The notes: generated by a model not told the origin, from the letters alone. 64,000 nucleotides of DNA from Gonatopus flavifemur (GCA_018340375.1 JAFFJZ010000002.1:16572001-16636000), one strand, 5' to 3'; shown: positions 10,669 through 24,105, counted from the stretch's first letter. Made by a program: numbers and translations.

Positions 10669-12434
10669 AGATTCTTAGTAGATATTTGACTTTCAATAAC
10701 TAACAATATTTCAGTACAATCATATTTTATCAACTAAATAATTCATAACATTTTGATTCAATTGAAATATTTGGTTGTCGCAACGTCAAAATATTTATTT
10801 GTGAGAAATGAAAGTTTTACTCATTCCAACTAAATTTAATTAACTAAAAATAATGCGTTGATTTGAATAAAAGTCTAGCTGTCTGATATATGAATGAATC
10901 ATTTTACTGCTATGGCTATCATTCAGTTACAGCAACTATGTGATTTTTCTCAGTGTAGGGTTCTAAACTTTTGTGTTAAAATTAATACAATAACTCTGAA
11001 ATTTGCAGCGGAAATTTTGAACAGGGTGGCTCTTGAAGATCGCCAGATTAGGGCTATAAATACTGAAAAACTCTAGCAAATCCATGCCATCATAACAACA
11101 AAATGTGATGTTGCCTACAAGTACGAAGAATATGCCCATTACTTGAGATGTAACTCTATAAAATGAAGTATGAATTGGTTATAAATTAAACACAATCATG
11201 AGGTAATTATTATGAGTTTCTTCCCATATCATAGTTCCATATAGTTCATTTTTCATGCTTTGAGCATGAATGCATAAATTTCATAAGTTCAAGGCCAGTT
11301 TTCTAGAAAGGATAGTGAAAGAATCAATAAATACATGTTGAATCGTTTCCCTCCACATCTTGCCTATTTCTTGATGTACCATTTATAACACAATGTTGAT
11401 TGATATTTTATAAGCAAACAAGAGAAAGGAAGAACGAGAAAGAGGGAAGATTCATAATTGATATCAACGAGTCTTCCTAAGTATAACGCACAAGAAATTA
11501 TTAGTCTTGTGTAATCCCTGTATTACCGCAACAATGTCCGTGGAACTCAATACCCTTCAGTGAGAAGTAATTTTCGAAATGGTGCATGGTGCATCTTTCT
11601 CTAAAGCTATGATTATCAAATAGTTATGTAGGGTTTCATAAGGCAGGTGTAATTGTATCGATAATTACAAGTTTATGCGCTTTGATTGTTATAGGCTTTA
11701 AAAATTATGAGACAAGAAATGTTGTAATCGACTTGTACATTGAATAATTGTAGGAAACAATAAAAGAGTTTGACTTGATAATGTTATGAGATAAATTGTG
11801 ACAACTGCTCGTATATTTCTTTTGTGTCGATATTCGAATGATTCAAGGGGAGAAGAAGAATATCGTCAGATTCTTCATGCTTCTTTATAACAAGGATCTT
11901 CCAACGTCTAATTAATTATTCCATCTCCGCAATTGAGATAGCTTTTCCATCAGAAGGTTGACGTTCGATTGATCGAGGGGAATTCATTGGATTATTGTTT
12001 ACGGTTGAATAACGAATCAAGACAAACAGACAAGCGGATGAACGAGTCGGATTCATGAAGAGGGGATTATTCGAATTGTATTTTGTGATGGATTTTTATA
12101 TGCGAGATGTTCCGATGAGATAGTCCAAAATTCATATTCCTCACATGTGAAGGTAATATGAGATTATACTGCGTGGGGACTGGAAAAAAAGTATTCCTTT
12201 GTGTGGAATTATTCTGCATGGAGAATTTTCATAATAACTATTCTCTACGGGAAAATAATTTTTATAGAATTTATATATAACTTCTTTCACATTTTTTTCT
12301 TATAAAATCAATGTGGAATCTGTTGCTTCAATAGCAAACTATATCTTCCATAGAACGATCCAGCATTACTACAACAGGTATCTGCTCTGATTATATTCAA
12401 GAACCTCGCAATAACCACACATCTTTTATAGTAC

Positions 12435-13225
12435 CCATGTGTGTATGGATCAATGGCCCAATGATGGACCAAGCTTGGCACAAGACCTGCCGAGACTTGT
12501 CTTGAACAATTTACCAAACTTGGCCCAGGCTTGGGAATGATAAGATCAGGACAAGCTTGGACCAGTGGTTTTGCCAGACCCGGTCCAATTCATCTCCCAA
12601 GCATCAACCAATGCTTCTTTGATCGCAGACATGGATGAAAAAGGTAATTGATTCACATTTTAGTTCATGACTTTCTCCCTTAGGATACCGTTCATGAATT
12701 ATCTTAAAACGATAGAAAAAATGTGACAAGAATGGGACGAGCTTGTATGATCATTGGAAAATTTGCGTTCTTTGATATTTCAATCAATTTTGATTCTATT
12801 GTTGAATAATCTGAATGATCTGAAATAACATAACATAAATCTTATAATGATCTGATCCCGTACGGAATCCAACATTGGAATCCCCCGAGTCACTCGAAAA
12901 ACTGATGGTTTATCTTCAGTGTGTAGGATTAATTATGGCAGGAAGATCGGGGCAGCCCTGGCCCGATGATTATCCCCAAGTCTTCAGCTATTGTAAATTC
13001 AAAATTCAGTCAATATTTATGAACATTGTGCCACTCATGTGGGCAATTTCGGCACAATTGTTCTCAACGAATGCTCGATTTTTACACTTATGCCAAGCGT
13101 GCACCAAATGTAGTCACTACCATTTTAGAAATATTAACAAATGTACCATGACTGACTATCCATTGGGAACAGCGGGACAATCATGGAACAATATCGGGTC
13201 AATTGTTCTTCACGGAGGTTTGTTT
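12435..13225. repeat. Degenerate repeat rich in TTGGCACAAGC / GGCCCGAT motifs
   Basis: Text such as CTTGGCACAAG, TGGCCCGATGATTATCC and GGGACAATCATGGAACA matches, partly inverted, a second region at about 47040-47390. The 179-codon plus-strand frame at 12875-13414 lies mostly in this repeat, and a comparable translation comes from the 47-kb copy. It is therefore judged repeat-derived and not a gene. Confidence 0.55.
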
Positions 13226-14179
13226 CTGACACTCTTATATAGGGTAGGCGGGGGTAGTGACGCGTGCCTGAGCCGTTCAGTCACCATGACTCCAAAATTA
13301 TATACTCCAAAATTGTCCCTGTTCCAAATTTTATTCCAAGTTGTGGTAAATTCTATGATAAGTAATTTTTTTGCGTGTAGTCTCTCCATTTTTTTCATAC
13401 TTATATTGGAATAAAAGAACATTTCGAAAATAGAGAACTACCTGGATCTTGAAATCTGCAGGTGGTCCGTGGAGGGTTGAAACTACCCCTTACCTAGATG
13501 GAAAAACGTGTTCTGGAAATTTTGTACCGCAAACATAGTATCATGAACTCCGCTCAGTTTGCGATAGCTCATAGAATATAAATATTACATTGTAAAAAAA
13601 ATCTCCCTCAAGTTCCATGAAATATTAGGAAACTTTTTACATAACACAATCTATTAAATTTTATATTAATACTATAATTCCTAATTTTAAGAATCTTTTC
13701 ATAATTTTAATAAAATATTTTCGAGGGTAATCAAGCACCAAAAGAAGCGAGTTAAACTTTGCGCCAACATTTTTTATGAATTATTCGTCCAACCGGAACT
13801 TTTTAGTGAATAATTATAAATTACACGACTGGAATTAGACTCTAAATATGAGTTTCAGTCTTTTACTGATTTCACAGTGAACATAAGAGAATTTTAAAAT
13901 TAATAAACTCCAATTGTCATCATTTTTTTTTTCCATTTCATTTCCCAATATCTGTAAACCATGAAGAAACCCAAATTTGTATTTAAAGTCCAATTCAGGT
14001 GTGTAATCAATTATTATCGATTTAATATTTACATTTATTGATTAATTTATTGCAAAAAGTCGGCGCAAAATTTTATCTGCTTCTCCTGATGCTTCAGTAC
14101 CCTTAAATTTAATAATTAATTTCATAAATTTCGATACAAAATTCTAAAATTTAATAACTCCTATTAACCCTTAGCTGAC

Positions 14180-14580
14180 CTGCCACACTGGGTCGTTTCG
14201 TACCCCAGCGTTAAAACAATAGATTGCGGAGCGTATATTGTTTTTCTCCTTCAAAAATTCTTCTGATATTCCTTGATACTTACTTCAAAATATGGGATGG
14301 TTGTTGATATGGAAAAATAATTTTTAGTATTGAAAAAAAAATTGTTATTCGATGAATAATTGTAACCGCCACACTGGGGTCTTTCACGGCACCACTAAAC
14401 TTTGGACAGTTGCCAGATCTACACTAACGTTTTTTAATACTTGATTTGGGCTCGAGGGGTTGGGCGCACTCTTACTTCGGAATATAGAATGAAAAAATGA
14501 TTTTTAGTATTGAATAAAAATTGTTATTCGATGAATAATTGTAGCTGCCACACTGGGGTCTTTTACGGCACCACACACTT
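14180..14580 (+). repeat. Tandem repeat, about 180-bp unit, three copies
   Basis: GCCACACTGGG(G)TC recurs at 14182, 14368 and 14547. The last two copies also share AATTTTTAGTATTGAA and ATTGTTATTCGATGAATAAT. Lies just inside the left end of the piggyBac-like element. Confidence 0.8.
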
Positions 14581-14699
14581 CCAAAGATTGCCAAAACGAT
14601 ACTGGTGCGCATATCGTCTTACGATGAGTTTTAGGGCGGAGAGGTAACCCTCAACTAATAACAGATGACGCCATAATTTCAATTTTTCAAAAATAGTAT

Positions 14700-15730
14700 G
14701 TTGTAACCCACGTAACCGAAAACGCTTTTGAAATGCATTTTACCAAAGCGTTTGAAATATATTTTCAATGCATTCATTTAGTGTATTCAAATACATTTTA
14801 AATGTACGTAATGTATTTCAAATGCATTTGTCAAAATGCATTTCAAATTCTTTTAATAAGATCGTCAAATAGGACTATTATGGGACGCTTAAAATGCATA
14901 GTGAATACACCTATAAATGCATTTCAAAACTATTAATAATAACATTGGATTCATATACCATATGCATTGAAAATTGACTTTAAATGCATGGGAAATACTC
15001 TTTTGAAGCTTAAAACTGATTCTTTGAAAGTATTAATTTTGCAATTAGATTAACAAAATTTACATTCATCAAAACCACTCGATTTGTACTTGGAATGCAT
15101 TTTTTTGGGGTTTGTAATACCTTGTGAATTGATCTAGAAGAGCATTAAGTTTGTTTTTCGAATATTATTGAGAAAAAGTTTGGAAATTTCACTTGGGATA
15201 TTTTTCGAACTATGAGAACTGTTGTATCCAATTTTTTCTTAGAAATTTATAAAAAATCTTTTTGATACCTCAAAAATTTTGTCTGTCTACATATAGTTGA
15301 TGATAGAAAACCGAATTACATTTATTTCACATGCTGTAGAACAATCTTCAAAGATAAAGAATGATTTTGATGCCATGAAGTGCAATTTGTATGAAATATT
15401 TTTCAAACCATCCAGGATGTATTTTACTTACAAATCTTGATTAAAGCCCCATCAAGTGCTTGATTTCAAATTTCTATTTGTTTGAATACATCAATAATAT
15501 TTTCTTCCCAAATTCATTTGAAGTATTATGATGATAATATCAAATTAAAAAAAAAAACATTTCACAAATACATTTTCACAAAAGTTTTCAAAATATATTT
15601 CAAAAAGTATTTCAAAAAAACCTTTTCTCAACAATATTTTTGAAATGCATCTGAAATCTTTTACAAAAAATCCTTTATTCCAAAAACGATTTTAAACTCA
15701 TCCGATGCATTTAAAATACATTTTAAAAGT
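14700..15730. repeat. Degenerate GCATTT/AAATGC array
   Basis: AAATGCATTT-type words recur dozens of times in both orientations (for example TGTATTTCAAATGCATTTGT). It looks like a worn inverted-repeat element or satellite. No gene. Confidence 0.55.
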
Positions 15731-15736
15731 GTTTTT

Positions 15737-16660
15737 GCCCATGCAGAAATTTACCATTGGCGCTAGCATGGCGCAATGTAGATAAAGTATGGCCGAGGCT
15801 TGGCAACCAAGCATGGCGCAACACTGAAATGATAACATCATTTTATGAGTTATCAATGTGTTTTTCCAATGTAGCCCCATCATTGGTGCAGAAGTGGCAA
15901 TGAAATAGACCATCATTGGCAAACAATAGAAAAATTTGTTTATCAATGTTGCGCCGATGATAAAACTTTCAAAAATAATCAACCCCAAAATATGTAAAAA
16001 GTATGCGCATTTCACAATTTCCAATATATGTTATTTGGGATCTTATTATGTTTTCCTTATTTATCTATAAACAACTCGGTGTTTTTTGTCGTCAAAGTTT
16101 GTCATGAGAAGTATACACAGTATGGATCAGCAGTAGGAGCCCTCTGGTGTAACCTGTAACAAAGAACGATTGACTGTGCTTCCAGAGAATTATTTGAGTC
16201 TTATATATTCCTCGTACACATCTCTCCCTACTCGCGAGAAACACTTGATCAGTAACTTGTAGTTAGCAATTCAGCCATCAAATGTTGAAATTAAGGAGCA
16301 TGCCAATATTGAGCCCTGTTATTACCAATGATCGGCGCTACATTGAAAACTCATTTTTCCCAGACTAGATCAATCGTTGTGGCAATATTCGACCACGTTT
16401 CAAATGATCCTAATTTTCAATAGAATCTATCGTTCAGTCAATGTTGGGCCAAGGATGAGCCTAGCAAGCGCCAAGCCTGGCGGAATTGTGGATCAATGGT
16501 AGGCTGACAACCGAAATTCGTTGAACACCGATATCGGCGCAACATTTTATTTGTTGTTAATCAACATTAAATATTCATAGATTGCCAAGCCTCGCCTGTC
16601 AACATTGCGCCAAGCTATATTCTATTGTCAGCATTGGTGAAACCTAAAAATTTTTATATG
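15737..16660. repeat. Diverged inverted repeat with GGCGCAA motifs
   Basis: GCATGGCGCAATG, GGCTTGGCAA and CATTGGTG-like words in the left half recur inverted in the right half (AAGCCTCGCCTGTCAACATT, GCGCCAAGC). Likely an old palindromic element nested in the piggyBac-like one. Confidence 0.5.
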
Positions 16661-17432
16661 GGTGGTTACGTGGGAATGTAACTTAATTAGCGCTGAGGTA
16701 CCCAGCGGCATACAAGTGCAGCAAAAGGGTTAAATTTAATATGGCGATATCAAATTTCACACGAAATTTTCTATCAAATTTAAGAATTTTGATAACAGTG
16801 TACCTCAGTTTCTGAAACTTTTTCATCCAGGCACATATAATAGACATAAGAAGAAAAGAGAATTTTATACTTCATTCATATAAGATGACTAATTCACTGT
16901 ATCTCAAGAATAGAAATTTTGATTAATTCCTCACAAGAATGAATTCTTTCGCAAAAAAAATTTGGACTCCTTACAAGAGACGGATAAATTCCTTTTATCT
17001 CAGTTTACTCAAAAAGCTTCCGGTCAACATTGTTTTACTGACAAATATATCTTAGAATTGCCCGAGAAAAAATTAATTCAGATCTGATGAAATAGATCTA
17101 TGCGGATCTACAAAATGGAAAAATTAATATTCTCCAGGTCGACTTAGATCTATTCAGATCCATGAAGATCTGATTGAAAGCATTTAAAAAATAAAGAAGT
17201 AGGCTACCGATGCGCGCGAATCGCGATAAATTAATGTAAAATGTTTGTGGATTAAGAAGTAATCAGATGTAACAAGAGCTAGCCCGAGCTAGATAGACCC
17301 ACATGTTCCATTTTTTGGATGTAGCAAAGTCCAATATTAAATCTACATAGATCAAAATTATTTTTTTCTGGATATGATCAAATAAATAGGAAAAAATACA
17401 TTCAATTTCACTAAAAGAAAAACCTCACCAAA

Positions 17433-17703
17433 CAATGGGAACCCAATTTTTTAGATTGAAAGAAAATTTCATTGCCTTCATTCTAATAAATATTTTTTTC
17501 AATGGAAAAATTCTTCATCAGATCGAAACAAAAAATTGTCAAATTGAGACAGAAATATATTCCTTCTTGAATTCGAAGAATATAATTTCAATTCAATGAA
17601 AAAGTCTCTCATTCGAATGAACTATCTTTTCCATTGAAAACAAGATTTATCAGAATGAGGGCAAAGAAATTTTCTTTAAATCTGAGAAATCGGGTTCTCA
17701 GTG
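17433..17703. mobile_element. CACTGAGAACTCAATTTCTTAG MITE family, copy 1
   Basis: 271 bp. Left AATGGGAACCCAATTTTTTA; right inverse CACTGAGAACCCGATTTCTC. Same length and ends as 24904-25174; third copy at 41513-41764. Confidence 0.7.
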
Positions 17704-18005
17704 AAGAATAGAAGAAATTTGAATGATGGTTTCCAAGTCTATAAATCATGAATCCATGTATATAAAAGTAACCATAAAAAACAAGTGAATATATTATGAA
17801 TCAATCGTACACCTTCAAGAATTTTCTGCTACTATATTTAAAACGGCTTGCAACAATCTTTAGAAACTCAATAAAAAGAGATCTCCATAAATTGGGTTGA
17901 TTTCGCATGAAGTATGAGAATCTATTCAAATATGTCACACAATAGATCAATTCTTTATTCCATTCCCAAACTAAACATATTCATATTCCAAAATTTTCGC
18001 TTTAA

Positions 18006-18299
18006 GAGGATACCAGCGAATAGGTGGCTCTATCTGGTGGCAGTTTTGTTTCCACAAAAATACTTGAAACTGGACCTATAAAAAGGTCTGAAATTTTCAG
18101 GAATCCTTGAAGGTTCATCTAGGTCTGTAAAAAGCGAAGCAATTTCTTTGAAATTCAAAATTCCGGCTCTTTACAGACCTAGATTAACCTTCAAGGATTC
18201 ATCCCTGAAAATTTCAGACCTTTTTATAGGTCCAGTTTCAAGTATTTTTGTGGAAACAAAACTGCCACCAGATGGAGCCACCTATTCGCTGGTATCCTC
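18006..18299. repeat. Near-perfect 294-bp foldback at a TTAA site
   Basis: After TTAA (18002-18005), GAGGATACCAGCGAATAGGT opens an arm of about 130 bp. It is repeated inverted with only a few differences up to GGTATCCTC at 18299. Arm identity is the highest of any foldback here, so the insertion or its last gene conversion is recent. The 77-codon frame inside is the arm itself. Confidence 0.8.
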
Positions 18300-18303
18300 T
18301 CAA

Positions 18304-19744
18304 TACAAAACCTGGCGTAACAATCATTATGATTGTTTAAGCGCGTTAAAAATTTTATTACTTCCAACTATTCTCAAATGAGTTACGGTGATTTTTCTCT
18401 GTTGTCTTAGAAAGGAAGTATTTTCAAATGATTAATATCTCACGTTCACAGATGTATTATTCAGCATGGAATCAGAAACTTATATTAATTCGATACCTCG
18501 GATACCTTTCTCGGATGTATAAAATTGAATACGATAATTAACTCTTGGTGTACCAAGGAGTTAATTTCCATACGACCTTGGTTCGGTTACCTTTTAAGGA
18601 ACCTCAAGGAATCAAATTTTTGGTTATATCAAAGTGATTACAAAAATTCCATAGTACGAAAAATCGAAGAGAATAATGATATGATTAAAACTTGAATAAT
18701 TCGTCTATTGTTCTTTTTAAGGTTTGTCTCTTGAGTACTCTCTCAGCTATCATGGTCATCCTCAACTCACTCCTCGCAAGAATAGGATATTTTTCTTATC
18801 AGATTTCAGATTAGATATAATGGAAGATGTCTAATTATGAACCCTTTGATCGAATACCTCGGATGATCTTTCGACTTGACGTAACAAAAAATTTGAAAAT
18901 GAAGTAGTAAATAACGAAGAAGGCGCTCTCATCTTATTACTTAATTTATTATAATTAATATCCGTATTACGTGTAACATCTGCTAAACATACACAGGCAC
19001 GATCAGACCCATAGGGATAGAATCTCTCATCATATCTTGCATCATATACCATCTTTGCTATGAGATTCATGGACAGTTTGATAATAGGTACAGCGCATGG
19101 ACGTTTGATTGCAACATAGAGAGATCTAAAGAATGAAAAAAAAGCAAGAGGATGAAGAAGAATAGCAGCAAAAACATCCGCAGCAAGAGTAAAACGTCAA
19201 AATGTCAGGAACGAAGTTTACGAAACGTCGATACTGAACTTAAGTGCTTTAATTCGGACCATGTGTCATGCATCGGCATTGAAGCATCATCGTCATTCGC
19301 TCGATGGAGATAGCGGCATGATTATTAAAATATATATTATATACGGTACTTTTGAATCGAGTCTGCAATTCTTATCGTTTGCATTGAACGCGAGCGAAAG
19401 GCGTGCATATGAAATTCCTGATTGCAGGAAAAGTAATTATATAGCAAAGAGGGAGAAGGCATTCAAGCACACAATAGCGAAGAGGCGTCAGTTTTCAAAC
19501 TTGATAAAAAAATGAAAAAAAGAATCAACGCCACATCGTTAGATGCGTATACACGTCTTCTCGTGATTCTACTTTTCAATAAAATCATCAAATGACTTTA
19601 ATTATACATCCATCAATTCTGAGGCAACCGTGGAACGTTGAGGTATTTTCAAATGCTCTTCGGAAAACTCGTTTTCACACGTCGTTGGAAATTAATCAAT
19701 TTCTCTGAACATTTTTTCACACCTCGAGTGATGGTTTGATGAAT
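18304..19744. other. Stretch without a supported gene
   Basis: AT-rich with slightly GC-richer segments near 19180-19470. Short open frames there show no recognisable domain or convincing splice signals. Confidence 0.4.
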
Positions 19745-20977
19745 CCCGAGTCGAAAAATTTAAACCTGATTTCGAACTATTCAAAGAATGATTTTACCCT
19801 ATTGATTAATGAGAACCTGTTTTGATCCGTAATACGCAACGAATACGCATTCTGTCGGTCGAATTTTAAAACCTGATATAGCTCTATTCTTCCTTCACCC
19901 TTATTTTCACCTGGTTATGGAATTTTGTTAATTCTATTCAGAAAATACCAGCAGCGAGATACCTGCTAAATCTAATTTTCAAAATTATTTACAAATAATG
20001 ATATATAATTCAACTCTCGAGATGTACAATTGTAGATTTGTCAAATTTCCTTGTTTAAAATGAAAACGATAAATTCTTTCTCTCTTTTGTGATGTGATTT
20101 TTGAATCGTCAATTCCATACAGCAATCAGGGAAATTTATTGTTTTTTATGGAAGATTTTTAGCAAGGTAATAAACGTTTACAATTTGTACATCTCAATGA
20201 TTCAATTATATTGCATTACTTTTTTATAATTTGTAAAATTAGATTTAGCTAGTATCTCGTGGCTGGGATTTTCTGAATAAAATTTACAAATAAATTATTA
20301 TTATCATTATTATTATTATAGTCTTCAAAATATGAGTGCGAATGAAATTGTTACACCTGGAATATATTATTGGATTAAAATAGCAAGTTTCAAACATTGA
20401 GGAATTTTGAATTGATATCGAAATTTCAATATGAAAATTGATTGGATATGTATATATGGATGTAAGCTTATTACTCTAAATAAATTTCAAACATCTTATT
20501 TTCTCATGAAATTTATTCGATTTAATTTTCATTGTACTTTTTCAAGTCTCATTTTATAGAATTTATTGACATTTCATTATTCTCAGAAATTATCAAAGTT
20601 CCAAATGCGATTAAATTTAGGTTATGTTCATTTAGTGTAATTTTTTAATAATAAAATTATATTGATTAATTAATACTCAACTTTATCATCCATAAATGAT
20701 ACATACATTTGAATTTCATTATAGATTTGCAAACCAGGTTAGAATCAAGATGAAAAGAATATTATCAGGTTGAAACAGTTGTGAGCAGGATTTATAATTT
20801 TTCCTTCAAATTCCAACAGATTGAGATCAGGTTGTGACCTGAATTTGAATCACTATGTATAGAACAATATCAGGTTCAAAAGGGATGAAATCAGGTTGAA
20901 TTGAATCAAATCAGGTCGAATACAATATGAGATCAGGTTGAACAGACCAAGATCAGCTCTTAATTTTTCGACTTGGG
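19745..20977. mobile_element. Inverted-repeat element with AACCTGAT subterminal repeats
   Basis: Ends CCCGAGTCGAAAAATTTAAA and the inverse CCCAAGTCGAAAAATTAAGA. AACCTGAT occurs repeatedly in the left part and its inverse ATCAGGTT at least seven times at 20740-20960. 1233 bp, non-coding. It contains the foldback 19937-20280. Confidence 0.65.
19937..20280. repeat. Foldback nested in 19745-20977
   Basis: TTCAGAAAATACCAGCAGCG..GCTAAATCTAATTTT on the left pairs with AAAATTAGATTTAGCTAGTA..GGGATTTTCTGAA on the right. TTGTACATCTCAATGA and its counterpart pair in the middle. Confidence 0.65.
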
Positions 20978-20984
20978 AAATCAG

Positions 20985-22120
20985 TCAAAATAATTCAATA
21001 ACAAAAATTAATTGATTTTCCAATTTAATATCCTCGAATGAATTTATTATGAACACAATTGGTTATAGCTCTAAATAATATGTATAAAATCTCAAATATT
21101 ATAGTGATATAAAATAATTATTTAATTATACTTTGTAGAATAATACAAGCAAAGTAATAAACAATGTGATGAAATTTGTTCTTGCTTCGTTTCATTGATA
21201 ATATTCTCATTTCAAGATACGAGAAACGGAGAAAGAACACAAGTTAGTGAGGTCAATCGATTGAAAAATGTATATTATTTGAAAAAAATGAAAAAACAAT
21301 GACGAATGTACGTTAACGATCTCGAAAAAGTGTTACATCATATTTGTTTCAATAGAGTTAACGTTGCTTTATATTCTCATTCATTGTGGTTTGTTCATTT
21401 CTGGAAACCGGTGTCGTAGGTAGTTGAACGTATTCTTTCATTCCAAAAAGTCACTGACCTCTCTGCCGTCGAATTAATTCGATTACACGCATAAAAATCG
21501 TTGTCTTTTTTTTTTGCTTTTTTTCTTTTACGTCGGATGAACGTACGCGATTTCATTGCATGGAACACGTGACGTATTATACATATTAATATACGCGGGT
21601 AGTAATCTTTTAGAGTTAAGATCGTCATCATCAGCCAAGTTTTGCGAAGCTCTGCTTGAATTGTTTGGCGGGATTGTAAACGAAGCGAAGGCACATGTTT
21701 GAGCGCACTGAAAGAAAAAAACATCATCGTTAATTAGTGAAGTTTATATTCAAAACGATAGTGTAAGTAAAGATGTGCGGTATAAGATACTGTATGTATC
21801 GATGAGATGGCATACATTGTATAATTGTTTGAAAACACGTGATTATACATTTGCGTTACAACCCACTGTGTTTTAATTACATTTTAATTCATGAGATTCT
21901 CCAAGTTTTTGGATTTTATTTTATAATGTGAATAATTTTGTACGAAATTTATGTATGAAAGATAATAGTCCACAACGATTCCAGAAACCCTGGATATGAT
22001 AGGTTCCAATGATCGGATGATTGTTATCAGCCTAGAGTCTGTACATTTCGAATTCCGCGTTCTCGAAAACTGGAATAGAGTAACTGATTGCGTAAAGCGA
22101 GTGACATAAAATTTTATATG
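20985..22120. other. Stretch without a supported gene
   Basis: AT-rich. A 110-codon minus-strand frame at 21395-21727 ends in a lysine-rich run from a poly-T tract and shows no known domain or good splice sites; not accepted as a gene. Confidence 0.4.
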
Positions 22121-22123
22121 TCA

Positions 22124-22294
22124 AGGTAACCGGATAATCGATTCTTCAATGATTTTAATGACATCGATAATGCGTTGATTGGAAAGTAATAAAATTTTTA
22201 ATTCGTTTGGATTATCTTTGTATGGAATTTCAACAACCGAATGTCGAAGATCCTTCGGCCTAACGTATGTCAAGTTTTTCACATCCACCGCAAT
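22124..22294 (-). pseudogene. Possible serpin exon remnant
   Basis: Minus-strand translation NLTYVRPKDLRHSVVEIPYK then DNPNELKILLLSNQ resembles the serpin segment D-L-x-A-x-V-x-E-L-P-Y-K followed by a hydrophobic strand ending in LPN. An in-frame stop lies just upstream with no usable AG acceptor between, and a TGA closes it at 22121. If it is a serpin piece it is therefore broken. The resemblance is short and may be chance. Confidence 0.22.
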
Positions 22295-22807
22295 ATGCGG
22301 TTTCAATTAGGATTGCCTGGAGGGAAGATACGTCGAATTCTCTACTTTATCGAGTAATTGAAATACTCGTAATACATCGATATATGGTCGAAAGTTGTAA
22401 ACTGTTGATATTGAGGAATACAACACTCAAGTGTGGGAATAATTTATGCATCAGAATAATAATTGGTAGAGTATTTCAAGTAATTTTCACGATGGTTTTT
22501 GAAGAATCAAACATATGTTTTTGTATCGACCCGTAATAGCACACAATATCTCTATAATATTATACCGAAACATTCCTGGAATATTATATTTCTGCCCTAA
22601 TAAATATTCTGTAATGTTTCTCATCATTCTCGCAGAATCATGGATTTTTTAATATAATCCGAGTTGTATCAGAAATAAAAGTATACTTCCCTCAATTTTT
22701 GATTAAACGAACCATTTAATGAGAGAATAATATTCCTACAATATTTATTAGGGCAGAAATATAATATTCTAACAATGTTCTGGTATAATATTCTGTTATT
22801 ATTATAA

Positions 22808-22985
22808 GGATCCCTGTTTAAAGAATCCCACTGAACCGATTGATTCTCATTAATTCCGATGCAAAAACTGATTCACACCCATTGAGAATCAATTTTTAAT
22901 GGGTCCGAATCGATTTTCTGCATTGGAATCAATGAGATTCCAATGATGAGTTATGTGCTATTAGGGAAGCTGTATTATTTGTGGG
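22808..22985. mobile_element. CCCTGnTTAAAGAA-family MITE, partial
   Basis: ATCCCTGTTTAAAGAATCCC..GATTGATTCTCATTAATTCC is almost the 2430 copy; the right end is replaced after AATGAGATTCC. A further eroded piece lies at 23307-23420. The text from 22984 (GGCAGAACAAGAACTCTGTT) is a partial copy of the element at 49224-50029. Confidence 0.6.
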
Positions 22986-24099
22986 CAGAACAAGAACTCT
23001 GTTCTTCATTTCTCTATTCTCAAATAACTCTATACCTAAATATGACAGAACTTGAATATATCTATTCTTCTAAATATCGAGAACCAAAAATCTATATCTA
23101 ATCAATTTTACTTCTCCCTGTGTTTTTCTCAAGACTTCATTACACACAGAAATAATATTATATTCAAAATTATTATGAAAAAATACCAACGAGGTTACAA
23201 ACTTGGCACGTGAGATGAAATTGTACGATCTCAATAGTTTAATTTACTATTATAATTCCTTCAGTCAGCGTAAGTAGTTGGAAAAAACTGATTCAAAATA
23301 GATCCCCTGGCCAAAGAAATCCATTGATTCTCGCCAAATCTGATTGGAATTGAACAAAAATCTGACTGAATCTTATTAATCCATTTATCAGGGAGATTTG
23401 ATCAGATGATTGCATCTCTTCGATGTAAATCTTATTGAATCTCGGACAATTTTCTGAATGAAATTTGAGTGAATATTTAAATAGTTTATCGAGATGCAGA
23501 AATATCGACTGATCTTAGATAGCAATTCAACTTTGCAGCAGAGTTGTAGTAACCTTACACTACATTCAAACAAAAAAACAATTGGAATTACCATTGGACT
23601 AGTTGGAAAAGGACTCAACTATGACTGCCCTATTCCAAATGTCCGACAGATAATTTTCTCTCAGGATTTGGTCGGTTTTTGTCCCAGGCATGATGATTTC
23701 CGACGGAACCAGACAAAATTTTGACCAGAATCTGTCAGGATCTGCCGGACATTTTTAATAGGGTGATAATAGGTTCTACCACTTCGTAGTTTAAATAACA
23801 ATATTGATTGTGGAAATTACTATTTGGATTAGTTACGTTCACAATGAAATAGTTATTGTAACCATTGAACAGCCAACTATTCATAGTTGAGTCCTTTCCC
23901 AACTATTACTAACTATTGATTTGCTATTTTCTTTTTTCTCAGTTTAACAAGAGTGTTAATAACAAATTGAAAACAATCGAAAGACAAGTCTGACTAGTTC
24001 ATGTTATGTTTAGTTTACATGTTATCCGGGAGGTGGGGTTTTAGTGGATATGAGGTAACCTAATTAACAGACATCGGTGATGTGAATAATTGTAAAATT

Positions 24100-24105
24100 T
24101 TTATT
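24100..24105 (-). terminator. Polyadenylation signal AATAAA of the cuticle gene
   Basis: AATAAA reads on the minus strand about 60 nt after the TGA of the cuticular protein, a normal distance for a short insect 3' UTR. Confidence 0.6.

Larger units (their letters stand above)
14168..16729. mobile_element. piggyBac-like element, 2.56 kb, non-coding
   Basis: TTAA at 14164-14167 and 16730-16733 bounds ends CCCTTAGCTGACCTGCCACA and the inverse CCCTTTTGCTGCACTTGTAT. TTAA plus CCCTT termini, TGGGTC/TACCCCAG subterminal text and size fit piggyBac. No transposase frame survives. The middle (about 14700-15720) is a run of decayed TGCATTTGAAATGCATTT-like repeats. About 15737-16660 is another repeat with GCATGGCGCAA motifs. 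Confidence 0.6.
13588..16800. mobile_element. TA-flanked MITE carrying a piggyBac-like insertion
   Basis: Left end CATTGTAAAAAAAATCTCCC and right inverse CACTGTTATCAAAATTCTTA, TA on both sides. The same ends are found, uninterrupted, in the 310-bp MITE at 56870-57179. The interior is split by the TTAA-flanked element 14168-16729, leaving a host element of about 650 bp. Confidence 0.65.

Noticed and set aside
12875..13414. 179-codon plus-strand frame, second longest in the window
   Set aside because: Lies in a dispersed repeat; a comparable translation comes from the inverted relative at 47192-47377. No domain, no splice context.
20300..20330. ATT microsatellite, with others such as TA near 54310 and TAGG near 30105-30150
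   Set aside because: Ordinary simple repeats with no linked feature.
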